A stretch of 13,678 nt of DNA from NCBI GenBank assembly GCA_945900935.1, contig CAMDKT010000082.1, positions 1 to 13,678 on the forward strand, in the 5' to 3' direction. Positions within the stretch are counted from its first letter, which is position 1. The number at the start of each line of letters is the position of its first letter. Shown here one piece after another: positions 1 through 7,516 of the stretch. This DNA comes from Candidatus Sulfopaludibacter sp. SbA3 (GTDB taxonomy: Bacteria; Acidobacteriota; Terriglobia; Bryobacterales; Bryobacteraceae). The position numbers were made by a program, and so were the translations under genes. The notes beneath the pieces were generated by a model, which saw nothing but the letters and a program-made list of their open reading frames with translations, searched no databases and had not been told where the DNA came from.

Positions 1-765
1 GTTACGCGCTTTGGCCACTTCGCCGAGAGCAATCGTTGTGGGGCCGGGGATGGATTCGGAAATCTCGACGTACGTCTTCTTCGTGCCGACGACGCTAATG
101 CCCTCGGGCAGCAGGATGACATCGGTGCCAGCGGGGACGGACTTGGCTACGGTTTCGATGAATCTGCCGACGCTATCTTCGCGGCCGGAGGAGTTTCGCG
201 GACGGAGGTTGACGGTGGCGACATTGACCTTGCGGGCGGCGGGTGGCGGAATGCGCTCCATGGAAACGTCGTCCCACCAAACCGTGCCCTGCGGGGCGTT
301 GGCAAGATATAGCTGAAGAAATACGGATACGGCTCCGGTTGGGGCCTGGGCCTCGCCGGTGAGTTCGCTCCACTCCCCCGCGCGTCGCGTCCAGGGGAGA
401 TAATCCGGATCGCCGGCGCGCTTGCCTCCCGCGGTTTGCCAATCGAGCCGCGCGACGACTTGCCAGTTTTCCGCCGTGACGCTCTCGGCTTTGTAGAACG
501 CCTTGAAACGAAACCACTCGCCCGGTTTCACGCCACGGATCTGCGTCCGCCAGCCGCCATAAGCCGCGGCGTTGGAAACGCCATTGATCGCCAGTGATCC
601 TGGCTCACCGCGGCTAACGTGCATGTCAACGAAAACACGCGGCATCGATTCCGGACGGTGGCTCCACGAGGTCCAGCCTTCCGGTTTTCCAGTGAATCCC
701 GATTGCTGCAGCAGAAACTCAGCGTGGAGGGGAAGTATGAGGACAAAAAGGACGCAAAACCGCAT
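1..765 (-). CDS. Secreted nitrilase-superfamily (carbon-nitrogen hydrolase) protein with N-terminal beta-sandwich-like domain, partial
   Basis: Reading the minus strand from the ATG at 763-765 gives 255 open codons that run off the window start, so the C-terminus is missing. Residues 1-15 (MRFCVLFVLILPLHA) look like a signal peptide. Residues about 16-172 are rich in Trp and Gly and end in GTVWWDDVSME (160-170), a pattern typical of carbohydrate-binding-like beta-sandwich domains. From about 179 (KVNVATVNLR) a carbon-nitrogen hydrolase domain begins, with VILLPEG at 216-222. Glu221 fits the catalytic Glu of the Glu-Lys-Cys triad; the Lys and Cys lie outside the window. Such enzymes hydrolyse nitriles or amides, and export suggests an extracytoplasmic substrate, which cannot be named. 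An in-frame TGA lies upstream of the ATG, and no strong Shine-Dalgarno is visible. The gene follows the cytochrome c gene by 45 nt on the same strand, so co-transcription is likely. Confidence 0.75.
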   Translation of the reverse strand, partial: MRFCVLFVLILPLHAEFLLQQSGFTGKPEGWTSWSHRPESMPRVFVDMHVSRGEPGSLAINGVSNAAAYGGWRTQIRGVKPGEWFRFKAFYKAESVTAENWQVVARLDWQTAGGKRAGDPDYLPWTRRAGEWSELTGEAQAPTGAVSVFLQLYLANAPQGTVWWDDVSMERIPPPAARKVNVATVNLRPRNSSGREDSVGRFIETVAKSVPAGTDVILLPEGISVVGTKKTYVEISESIPGPTTIALGEVAKARN

Positions 766-810
766 GCCAACAACGTATCAGTTTTGGCGGAAACCTGCCG
801 ATGCAGGAAT

Positions 811-1134
811 TTAGAGAGTCTTCAGGTAGGCAACGAGGTCGACCTTTTGGGCCGGTTCAAGCTGCTCTTCGTACGGGGGCATGCCGTTGCCGCCCTTGTT
901 AATCTTGTCGAGGACCTTGGCTTCCGTGAGGCCCTCCCGTTTGAAGAGGCCTTTCAGCGCGGGCGCGTTGCCGCGCTTTTCGTCACTGTCGGTGTTGTGG
1001 CAACCCATGCAGGCGGAGTTTTCGAAAACTTCCAGACCTTTTTTCGCGTCGCCTTTCTTGTCCGCGCCGAAAGCGAGGGAGCCCAATAGTACCGCGCCGC
1101 AGCCGATGGCAGAAATGCGCTTGGAAAGTTTCAT
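811..1134 (-). CDS. Exported monohaem class I cytochrome c
   Basis: A 107-residue protein with a signal peptide (about 1-23, ending SLAFGA) and one haem-binding motif CMGCH at 42-46. The sixth haem ligand is probably Met85 in GNGMPPY. The C-terminal helix LEPAQKVDLVAYLKTL is typical of small periplasmic class I cytochromes c. It should carry electrons in the periplasm; its partner is not shown. AGGAG lies 11 nt before the ATG, a slightly long but usable spacing. It is the first gene of a probable two-gene minus-strand unit with the nitrilase-type gene and is divergent from the glycosyltransferase-like gene at 1193. Confidence 0.9.
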   Translation of the reverse strand: MKLSKRISAIGCGAVLLGSLAFGADKKGDAKKGLEVFENSACMGCHNTDSDEKRGNAPALKGLFKREGLTEAKVLDKINKGGNGMPPYEEQLEPAQKVDLVAYLKTL

Positions 1135-1192
1135 GGAAATACGATCTCCTAAACCGAATGAGAATTCTTATATCTATTCTACAATTGCGGCG
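1135..1192. promoter_or_regulatory. Divergent promoter region (58 bp)
   Basis: This A+T-richer spacer separates two divergent start codons and must hold or border both promoters. On the plus strand TACAAT at 1180-1185 resembles a -10 box and would place transcription start at about 1192-1193, right at the ATG. No good -35 box is seen at 17 bp, and no Shine-Dalgarno precedes the ATG at 1193, so a leaderless transcript is possible. The promoter call is weak. Confidence 0.3.
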
Positions 1193-1771
1193 ATGCTCTC
1201 CGCTATCGCCGTTTTTGCAAAGGCACCAATACCCGGCCGCGTCAAGACCCGGCTGGCGGTCACGCTTGGCGCTGAAGAAGCGGCGCGCCTTCACGAAAAG
1301 ATGGTGTCAACACTCGTTCTACGCTTGATCGAAGCGGCCAATCGCCTTGGCTGCGACGTAGAAATACATACCGACACCCTGACAGACGCCTGGGCCGGTC
1401 TAGCGGTTTCACGCGCGCTGCAAGCCGACGGGGACCTGGGCGCGCGCATGCTCCGTGCGCTGCGCGAGGGGCTTGACGCGGGCAGGACGCGGATGTTAAT
1501 TCTTGGCGGTGACGTGCCGACGGTGCCGATTTCGCATCTGGAGGCGCTGCTAGGGGCAGATTCGGATGTGGCGCTAGGACCGGCGGAGGATGGCGGTTAT
1601 TACGCGATTTGCTGCCGCAAAACGCATCCGGAGATGTTTGGCGGCGTGGCGTGGTCAACTTCGAAGGCTTGTGAACAGACGGCGGCGGCGTGCCGCGGTG
1701 CCGGACTCTCCGTGGCAATTGGACCGATGTGGTTTGATGTTGATGAACCATCCGATCTGGATCGGATATAA
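1193..1771 (+). CDS. DUF2064 / TIGR04282-family glycosyltransferase-like protein
   Basis: A 192-residue cytoplasmic protein of the nucleotide-diphospho-sugar transferase fold. Family motifs appear in order: FAKAPIPGRVKTRL (8-21), GDLGARM (80-86), GGDVPT (105-110), PAEDGGYYAI (130-139), WST (154-156) and FDVDEPSDL (181-189). The GGDVP sequence replaces the more usual GSDCP at the probable metal and nucleotide site. The frame is open much further upstream, but the start at 1193 is preferred because the first beta-strand begins there and upstream codons cross the divergent cytochrome c gene. The reaction is unknown for most members; some are annotated in arsenosugar or other glycosyl-transfer pathways. 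Nothing nearby identifies the substrate. It runs towards mutS2. Confidence 0.85.
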   Translation: MLSAIAVFAKAPIPGRVKTRLAVTLGAEEAARLHEKMVSTLVLRLIEAANRLGCDVEIHTDTLTDAWAGLAVSRALQADGDLGARMLRALREGLDAGRTRMLILGGDVPTVPISHLEALLGADSDVALGPAEDGGYYAICCRKTHPEMFGGVAWSTSKACEQTAAACRGAGLSVAIGPMWFDVDEPSDLDRI

Positions 1772-1797
1772 ATATGCCCGGCGAAGCGGGGAGTCCG

Positions 1798-1826
1798 TTT
1801 AATCTCGTTTCAAAGCTCAGATTAAA
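1798..1826. terminator. Inverted repeat between convergent genes, possible bidirectional terminator
   Basis: TTTAATCT (1798-1805) and AGATTAAA (1819-1826) form a perfect 8-bp stem with a 13-nt loop, midway between the stop codons at 1771 and 1844. Position suggests a shared terminator. The stem is A+T-rich and lacks a clear U-tract, so it would be weak. Confidence 0.35.
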
Positions 1827-1843
1827 TTGGTCGTTGGCACGGT

Positions 1844-4222
1844 TTAATTCAGCTCGGCGATGGTTGCGCCGTTGCCTCCCTCGACGGACGTGGCGGGATA
1901 GTGCTTGGTAACCAGCGGACTGCGCTTCAATAGTTCACTGACAGCGCGTTTCAGGATGCCCATGCCATGACCGTGAATAATACGGACGCGATCGACGCTG
2001 GCCATTGAGGCGTTGTCGATGAACTTCTCCACCGCGTCGCAGGCCTCCTCGGCGCGCTGTCCAATGATGTTGATTTCCTTGGTCACCGTGTCCCAGGTTG
2101 GACCGGCCTGGAAAGTGACGCCGGAGGGGAGCTTTGGGCCGGTGGGGCCGTCGGGGAGGAGTTCGGTGATGTCGGAATAAGGCACGCGCATTTTCATGAT
2201 GCCGATTTCGACGTCCACCATGCCGTTGGGCAGAAGCTTTCGAATGCGGGCGGGTTCGCGGATACCGCTTATGCGAACGCGGTTGCCCTCATCGACGATG
2301 ATCGCCGCGCGCTTCTCCGCGACCGGCGCCGCGACAGCTTGTTGCACTTCCATCTTAAATTCGGTCTGCGCTTTGATGACTTTGCGGACGGCGATATCGG
2401 CGGCTTTGCGGCTGGTTCCGCCGGATTGCTGAATGCTTTCCAACGTCGCCTTGGCCTGCTTTTCGAAGGCGGCCAGAGCGGCCTCGGCTTTGCGCTCCAT
2501 CTCGCGGCGTTTGGCGTCTCCTTCTTTACGGAGTTCTTCCCTTTGTTTGAGCGTTTCGCGCTCCATGCGGACGCGCTCTTCGGTAAGGGCGAGTTGCTTC
2601 GACTTCACTTCATCCAGACGGCGATGGAGTTCGCTCAGGAAGCCGGCGATGTCGCGTTCATTCGTCGACATCGCCTGGCGGGCCCGTTCAATCAGCGATT
2701 TCGGCAGCCCCAGTTTGGAGGCGATGGCCAAGCCCGCCGAGCGCCCAGGGGCACCGGTGAGGAGAATGTACGTTGGCGTGAACTCGGCTTCGTTGAATCC
2801 CATCGACGCCTGGACGATGCCTTCGGTGGTGGCGCCCCAGACCTTGAGCGGCATCAGATGGGTAGAGGCCAAAGTGAACGCGCCGAATTCGCGAAATTTC
2901 TCCAATACGGCCACGCCTAACGCGCCGCCCTCTTCGGGATCGGTGGCGCGTCCGAGTTCGTCCAGCAGCACCAGCGAATCCGGCGTGGCCGCATCCAGCA
3001 TGAAGCCGATCTGGCGCACGTGGCTGGAAAAACTGCTGAGGCTTTCGGCGATGGATTGGTTGTCCCCGATATCGGCCAGCACCTTCTCAAAGATTGGGAA
3101 TTCGGCCGCCTCGCACGGCACAGGGATGCCGGATTGGGCCATCAACGAGAGCAGGCCGGCCGTCTTCATGGTGACTGTCTTGCCGCCCGTGTTGGGACCG
3201 GTGATGAGGAGGGTGCGCCGGATTCGGTCCATGGTGAAGCCAACGGGAACGACGGCTTTTCCCTCGCGGCGCAGCACGTCTTCCAGCAGCGGATGGCGGG
3301 CCGCATCCAAATGAAGCCGCTCGCCGAATGTGGGGACGACGCATCGAAACTGCTTTCCGAAGCGTGCCTTGGCGAAGGTGAATTCCAGCATCGCCATGGC
3401 GGCCACCGTCGCGCGAATAGCGACAGAATGTTCGCGCAGCGTTTCGGTAAGTTCGCGGAGGATGCGATGGGTTTCCCGCATTTCCTCGTCTGTTAGGCGG
3501 ACGAGTTCGTTGTTGAGCGCGACAGTTTCCATCGGCTCAACGAAGAGCGTCGCGCCGGTGCCGCTGGCGGCATGAATGACGCCGGGAATTTTGGCGCGCT
3601 GCCCGGCAACTAGGGGGATCACGAATCGATCGGACCGGATCGTAACGAAATCGTCCTGCAGCACACCGTCGTCCCTATGGAGCCGGAGGAACTTTTCCAG
3701 CGACTGCTGGATCTGGTCGCGTTGCCGTTCCATGCCGCGCCGAAGGCGTTCGAGCGCGACGCTGGCGTGATCGGTGAGGGTGCCGTTGGGATGGAGTTTG
3801 CCGGCGATGGAACGCAGCACGGAGCGGAGATCGGCCAGTTGACCAGCGCGTTTGGCGAGCAGGGGAAAGCGGTCGCCGGCATTGGAAATCGAAGCTCGCA
3901 GTTCCGCGGCGCGGTCCAGCCATTGGAGCAGATCGTAGATCTCCTTGCCATCGAGAGACGCGCCTTCGATGCCGATGCGGCCGAGTCCTTGATCGATCTC
4001 CGGCAAGCCGGAAAACCGGATGTTGACGTTCTTCTGCCCGGCGGCTTCGTCGAGCAGATTCACGGCTTCCGCGGTCTCGCGGTGGGCTTCATTCAGTGCC
4101 GTCGCGTTTGTTGACGGCGCTAAGTCATCCAGGATCCGGCGAGCCAGATTGGAGCTGATCTGGCGACCGATGATCGCCTTCATTTCGTCGTACTCTAATA
4201 ACTTAAGACTGCTGGTTTCCAT
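1844..4222 (-). CDS. mutS2: MutS2 family ATPase with C-terminal Smr domain
   Basis: 792 residues, close to the usual MutS2 length of about 780. Core and clamp helices occupy about 1-330. Walker A is GPNTGGKT (342-349), the MutS signature region is near SSFSSHV (398-402 core), and Walker B is LVLLDELG (417-424). A long charged coiled-coil (about 520-600) follows, then a small beta domain (about 645-690) and an Smr domain (about 712-792) with HGHGMG at 750-755. MutS2 proteins lack the mismatch-recognition domain; they are linked to suppression of homologous recombination and, in Bacillus, to rescue of collided ribosomes. In the Smr domain the first conserved motif, usually LDLRG or LDLHG, reads INIIG (717-721), so the acidic residue is Asn718. 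The ATG overlaps the end of the NUDIX gene by 20 nt, implying translational coupling. It is the last gene of its operon. Confidence 0.95.
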   Translation of the reverse strand: METSSLKLLEYDEMKAIIGRQISSNLARRILDDLAPSTNATALNEAHRETAEAVNLLDEAAGQKNVNIRFSGLPEIDQGLGRIGIEGASLDGKEIYDLLQWLDRAAELRASISNAGDRFPLLAKRAGQLADLRSVLRSIAGKLHPNGTLTDHASVALERLRRGMERQRDQIQQSLEKFLRLHRDDGVLQDDFVTIRSDRFVIPLVAGQRAKIPGVIHAASGTGATLFVEPMETVALNNELVRLTDEEMRETHRILRELTETLREHSVAIRATVAAMAMLEFTFAKARFGKQFRCVVPTFGERLHLDAARHPLLEDVLRREGKAVVPVGFTMDRIRRTLLITGPNTGGKTVTMKTAGLLSLMAQSGIPVPCEAAEFPIFEKVLADIGDNQSIAESLSSFSSHVRQIGFMLDAATPDSLVLLDELGRATDPEEGGALGVAVLEKFREFGAFTLASTHLMPLKVWGATTEGIVQASMGFNEAEFTPTYILLTGAPGRSAGLAIASKLGLPKSLIERARQAMSTNERDIAGFLSELHRRLDEVKSKQLALTEERVRMERETLKQREELRKEGDAKRREMERKAEAALAAFEKQAKATLESIQQSGGTSRKAADIAVRKVIKAQTEFKMEVQQAVAAPVAEKRAAIIVDEGNRVRISGIREPARIRKLLPNGMVDVEIGIMKMRVPYSDITELLPDGPTGPKLPSGVTFQAGPTWDTVTKEINIIGQRAEEACDAVEKFIDNASMASVDRVRIIHGHGMGILKRAVSELLKRSPLVTKHYPATSVEGGNGATIAELN

Positions 4223-4652
4223 AACACTCGAAGACCCGTTCGATTACTTCCAGGGTACCCGGTGTGATGGGCAGCGTGTGCAAATCCTGGCGGCGGACCC
4301 AGGCGACGGCGCAGGAATCGTCGCCGGGTTGGGGGGTACCGGAAACCACCCGGCAGAGGTAATCCAGGAGCACGTAGTGGTATTCGACGGCACCGCCGGC
4401 GTCGGGCATCAGGCGTTCGAAAACCTCAACCATGTCCCCAACTTCGACAGTCAAACCGGTTTCTTCCAGGACTTCACGAGCGATGGCGTGCTTCAACAGT
4501 TCGCCTGTTTCCACAGCGCCGCCCGGTAAAGACCAGTGGCCTTGCAGGGGCTGTTTGCCGCGCTGAACCAGCAGAATGTTATCCCCTTCGAGTATCAACG
4601 CCCCGACGCCCAGGATTGGCCGGGGCGGGTAGCGGCGGTCGTCTTCGTTCAA
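4203..4652 (-). CDS. NUDIX hydrolase
   Basis: 149 residues with a complete Nudix box G45-x5-E51-x7-R59-E60-VL-E63-E64-T-G66-L, the metal and diphosphate site that hydrolyses nucleoside diphosphate-linked compounds. The N-terminal YPPRPILGVGALI (8-20) and GHWSLPGG (38-45) match MutT/ADP-ribose pyrophosphatase-type members of about this size. The substrate (oxidised dNTP, ADP-ribose or other) cannot be told from sequence. The start is TTG at 4650-4652; no ATG precedes the Nudix box in this frame, and the TTG forms a TTGA overlap with the TGA of the SMP-30-like gene. Translation by re-initiation is therefore likely. Its 3' end overlaps the mutS2 start by 20 nt, putting both genes on one transcript. 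Confidence 0.92.
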   Translation of the reverse strand: MNEDDRRYPPRPILGVGALILEGDNILLVQRGKQPLQGHWSLPGGAVETGELLKHAIAREVLEETGLTVEVGDMVEVFERLMPDAGGAVEYHYVLLDYLCRVVSGTPQPGDDSCAVAWVRRQDLHTLPITPGTLEVIERVFECYGNQQS

Positions 4653-5515
4653 TATTGCACCGAGCCTTTAATGTCGAGGCGCACGCGATAGACCGTCTTC
4701 AGCGCGGTGACGTACAGCGTGGAAAAATCGTTGTCGCCGAAGGTGAGGTTGCGCGGCGTTTCGGGAAAGTCGATTTTGTTGATGAACTTGCCGTCGGGCG
4801 CGTAGACGGCGACGCTGTTGCACGTGACCCAAATGTTGCCTTTTTCATCTGTCCGGATGCCATCGGGCGGGCCGTCGATTTTCGCGATCAGCGTGCGTCC
4901 GTTGGTGGCTTTGCCGGTCGCGGCGACGTCGAAAACGCGGACCACGCGTTCGTCCGAATCGGCGACATAGAGTAGCCGTCCGTTGGGAGAAAAGGCGATG
5001 CCGTTAGGGCGGCCGGCGGTCTTGGCAACGAGTTCGAGCGGGCCTTTGGGAGGGAGATGGTAGATGCCGTAAAAGTCGAGTTCGCGGGAATCGGCTTGGG
5101 TGCCAAAGGCGGGATCGGTGAAGTAGACGTGGCCGTCTTTGCGGACCACGATGTCGTTGGGCGCGTTTAGGCGTTTGCCTTCAAACTTGTCGGCCAGGAC
5201 TTCGATTACGCCTTTTTTATCGGTACGTGTGACGCGGCGGGATTTGGATTCGCAGGAATAGAGGCGGCCCTGGGCATCGAAAGTATTGCCGTTGGCGCCG
5301 TTGGATGCTTCGCGGTAGGCGGATTTGCCTTCATTGGTGAGCCGCCAGATTTTGTTATCCGGGACGTCGGAGAACAGGAGGTAACCGTCGCGGCTCCAAA
5401 CGGGGCCTTCGGTGAAAGTGAATCCGCCGGCGACTCTTTCAATGGCGAGTTTTGAAAAGTCCTGGGCGAAGCCGACGGCGGCTAGCAGGAGTAAGAGAAC
5501 TGTGCGGATGTGCAT
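4649..5515 (-). CDS. Exported SMP-30/gluconolactonase/LRE-like beta-propeller protein
   Basis: 288 residues with a clear signal peptide (1-17, LLLLLAAVGFA before Q18) and six-bladed propeller repeats. Putative divalent-metal ligands of the SMP-30 family are present: Glu36 in TEGPVW, Asn120 in LNAPND, Asn171 in GRPNGIAF and Asp218 in GPPDGI. Family members are lactonases acting on sugar lactones such as gluconolactone; export points to a periplasmic substrate. It leads the operon with NUDIX and mutS2. The ATG is supported by the signal peptide starting at once. Its start lies only 10 bp from that of the divergent DUF1684 gene, so its promoter must lie within or at the edge of that gene, or the transcript has almost no leader. 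Confidence 0.9.
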   Translation of the reverse strand: MHIRTVLLLLLAAVGFAQDFSKLAIERVAGGFTFTEGPVWSRDGYLLFSDVPDNKIWRLTNEGKSAYREASNGANGNTFDAQGRLYSCESKSRRVTRTDKKGVIEVLADKFEGKRLNAPNDIVVRKDGHVYFTDPAFGTQADSRELDFYGIYHLPPKGPLELVAKTAGRPNGIAFSPNGRLLYVADSDERVVRVFDVAATGKATNGRTLIAKIDGPPDGIRTDEKGNIWVTCNSVAVYAPDGKFINKIDFPETPRNLTFGDNDFSTLYVTALKTVYRVRLDIKGSVQY

Positions 5516-5528
5516 ACCATGAAGTATG
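5513..5528. promoter_or_regulatory. Symmetrical divergent start region
   Basis: CATAC (5513-5517) and GTATG (5524-5528) form an inverted repeat with a 6-bp centre that contains both start codons. ACCAT (5516-5520) and ATGGT (5526-5530) form a second, overlapping one. On each strand the start reads GTATG. This could be an operator or only a result of the facing ATG codons. No convincing -10/-35 pair was found. Confidence 0.25.
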
Positions 5529-6362
5529 GTGACACGAATCGCTTGGCTGTTCGCCTGCCAACTGCTCGTGCTGGCCGCCGACCCGCATACCCAGTCTGTG
5601 GAAGAGTGGCGGAAAAAGTACGAGGAGGGATTGAAGGCTCCTTACACGGGCTGGCTGAGCGTGGCTGGACTTTATTGGTTGAATCCGGGTGAGAACACGG
5701 CCGGCGCGGCGGAGGGCAACGATGTCGTGCTGCCTCGCGGGGCGGCGAAGGTTGGCGTATTTCTGTTTGATGGGGGGACGGTGCGATTTCGGCCTTTGAC
5801 CGGGGCTGTTCAGGCGATGCGGACCGATACTTCCGGCACGCCGGACACGTTGGAAATCGACGGAATGCGGCTGGTGGCGATTGAGCGCAATGGAAAGTTC
5901 GGCATCCGGCTGCGAGACGCGGAAAGCAAGATGCGGCAGGAGTACACGGGGAGCATTTGGTACCCGATCCGCGCGAAATACAAAGTGCGCGCGAAGTTCA
6001 TTCCTCACCCGTATAAGCGGACGGTTAACTTCACCGATATGACAGGGAACACGCAGAAAATGGTGAGCCCGGGTTTAGTGGAGTTTGTGTTGAACGGGCA
6101 GACGTTGCGGCTCGAGCCGGTGGAGGATGAGGGGCAATTATTTTTAGTCTTCAAGGACCGGACAGCGAATAAAGGAACCTACGCGGCGGGGCGGATGTTG
6201 TATGCGCCGTTGCCGAAGAATGGCGTAACGGAGATCGATTTCAATATCGCTAAGAATCCACCGTGCGTGTTTACGCCGTATGCGACTTGCCCGTTGCCGC
6301 CGAGGGGGAATATCTTACCAGTGGCGATTGAGGCGGGGGAGAAGTTGCCGGGGATGCGGTGA
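5526..6362 (+). CDS. Exported DUF1684 family protein
   Basis: 278 residues. An N-terminal signal peptide (about 1-18, AWLFACQLLVLAA) is followed by the DUF1684 hallmark WLSVAGLYWLNPGENTAG (43-60). The signature DFNIAKNPPCVFTPYATCPLPP (starting at 238) includes Cys247 and Cys255, and the protein ends in AIEAGEKLPGMR. The family has no established biochemical role to my knowledge. The N-terminus and C-terminal signature both fit the family, so the gene looks intact. It starts 10 bp from the divergent SMP-30-like gene with no visible Shine-Dalgarno. Its TGA overlaps a GTG codon (GTGA, 6359-6362) that opens the following receptor fragment. It marks the left edge of the disturbed middle region. 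Confidence 0.88.
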   Translation: MVTRIAWLFACQLLVLAADPHTQSVEEWRKKYEEGLKAPYTGWLSVAGLYWLNPGENTAGAAEGNDVVLPRGAAKVGVFLFDGGTVRFRPLTGAVQAMRTDTSGTPDTLEIDGMRLVAIERNGKFGIRLRDAESKMRQEYTGSIWYPIRAKYKVRAKFIPHPYKRTVNFTDMTGNTQKMVSPGLVEFVLNGQTLRLEPVEDEGQLFLVFKDRTANKGTYAAGRMLYAPLPKNGVTEIDFNIAKNPPCVFTPYATCPLPPRGNILPVAIEAGEKLPGMR

Positions 6363-7180
6363 GCGCGTTACCGCCTGTGCGAAAGGTCGAAGGGAACGCC
6401 TTCGGATTTCTGCGGAGCGGGGAGGATGTTGGAGAGATTCGCCGCACCGCCGACGTGGCGTTGCGCTCCCACGGGCTAGCCAGCAACTACAACTCCCTCC
6501 AGACCAACATCCAGAAGCGCTTTTCCGGCGGCCTCGCCTTCACCGCCGCCTACACGTGGAGCAAGGTGCTGGGTACGGGCGACGACCAGGGTGGCTTCAT
6601 CGTCCAGACCGACATCCGCCGCAACTACGGCCCTACCGGCTTCGACCGCGCCCACATGTTCGTGGCCAGCCACATCTGGGAGCTGCCCTTCGGAAAGGGC
6701 AAGAAGTACCTCAGCGATGGCCCCGGCGCCCGGATCCTCGGCGGCTGGCAGATCAACGGAATCTTCCGCGCGGTCACCGGCGCGCCCTTCACCGTGGTGG
6801 CCGACGCCACGCCGTGCAATTGCCCGGGCAACTCCAATTTCGCCGACGCCGTGAAGAACACGACCATCCTGGGTGGCGTGGGGCGCGGTCGCCTGTGGTT
6901 TGACACCACGGCGTTTGTCGCGCCCGGCCCCAACCGCTACGGCAATACGGGACGCAACGGAGTCCGGGGCCCCGGCTTCGTGAACTACGACCCCTCCGTG
7001 TTCCGCACTTTCCCGGTCACCGAAAAGTGGAGGTTGGAATTCCGTGCCGAGTTCTACAACCTGACCAACACCCCGCGCTTCGGCAACCCTGTGAACAACG
7101 TCAACGCCGGCAACTTCGGCCAGATCCTGGGCGCCGGCGGCGAGCGCGAGATTCAGTTCGCCCTGCGGCTGCTGTTCTGA
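6359..7180 (+). pseudogene. C-terminal fragment of an Oar-type TonB-dependent receptor
   Basis: The frame opens with a GTG overlapping the DUF1684 stop, but recognisable receptor sequence begins only at about 6479 (ASNYNSLQTNIQKRF). It continues with barrel strands such as AYTWSK, FDRAHMFVASHIWELPFG, GWQINGIFRAVTGAPF and FRAEFYNLTNTPRFGNP, and ends in REIQFALRLLF. That end is an outer-membrane beta-signal with terminal Phe. Full Acidobacteriota Oar-like receptors have roughly 1000 residues including signal peptide, carboxypeptidase-like domain and plug, all missing here. The product would have no export signal and should be non-functional. The receptor part strongly favours C-ending codons (AAC, ATC, CTC, ACC), unlike the more mixed DUF1684 gene, so it probably moved here or is the remainder of a larger deletion. 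The 116 nt before it (6363-6478) show no recognisable family. Confidence 0.8.
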
Positions 7181-7212
7181 TACGAAGCGACGCCGCTACA
7201 CTCCAGGGCCTT

Positions 7213-7516
7213 GGCCTCCACGCGGCAATTCTAATCAAGACCTGAGCGAATCCGGCAAAGATGCGCCAGTCGCGTGTTTCGTTGGCGTCGGCTAAAGTGC
7301 CCGCGCCACGTCGCCGCGAAACCCCAAGTGAAAGAGTTTTCCGGTCACCGAACCTAAGCACGCCTCGATATCTCGCAAGCTCTCACGATAAGTCAGTTGC
7401 GCGAAAGTCATCGCTAAATACCGATCCCAGTAAGAGAGCTTTCCCGGCTTAGAGCCATTGTGATAACGGGTCACGCACTTATGAAACTTCGTATGAGGAA
7501 GATGCGCGATCCATCC
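7213..7516 (-). pseudogene. IS4-family (DUF4372 N-terminal domain) transposase fragment
   Basis: Minus-strand reading from about 7516 gives GWIAHLPHTKFHKC, then YWDRYLAMTFAQLTYRESLR, DIEACLGS and KLFHLGFRGDVARA, the conserved N-terminal domain of IS4-type transposases. The frame stops at TAG 7292-7294. One base further along, the match resumes as TLADANETRDWRIFAGFAQVLIRIA, so one base was lost near 7297-7300. Similarity ends at about 7213. The catalytic DDE domain is absent and no start codon is found upstream in frame; a TAA lies at 7568-7570. No terminal inverted repeats or target duplication could be defined. It is a dead remnant lying against the end of the receptor fragment. Confidence 0.8.

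Noticed and set aside
881..1192. Upstream extension of the glycosyltransferase-like gene to an ATG at 881 or 1133
   Set aside because: The extension reads antisense through the well-supported cytochrome c gene and adds no family-like sequence; the fold begins at the ATG 1193.
1844..4222. Several 80-290 codon open frames on the plus strand opposite mutS2
   Set aside because: They are antisense shadows of a gene with all MutS2 motifs in place.
6363..6478. FGFLRS resembling the RNA-binding front part of Rho
   Set aside because: The match is six residues and the following sequence does not fit; too weak to claim.
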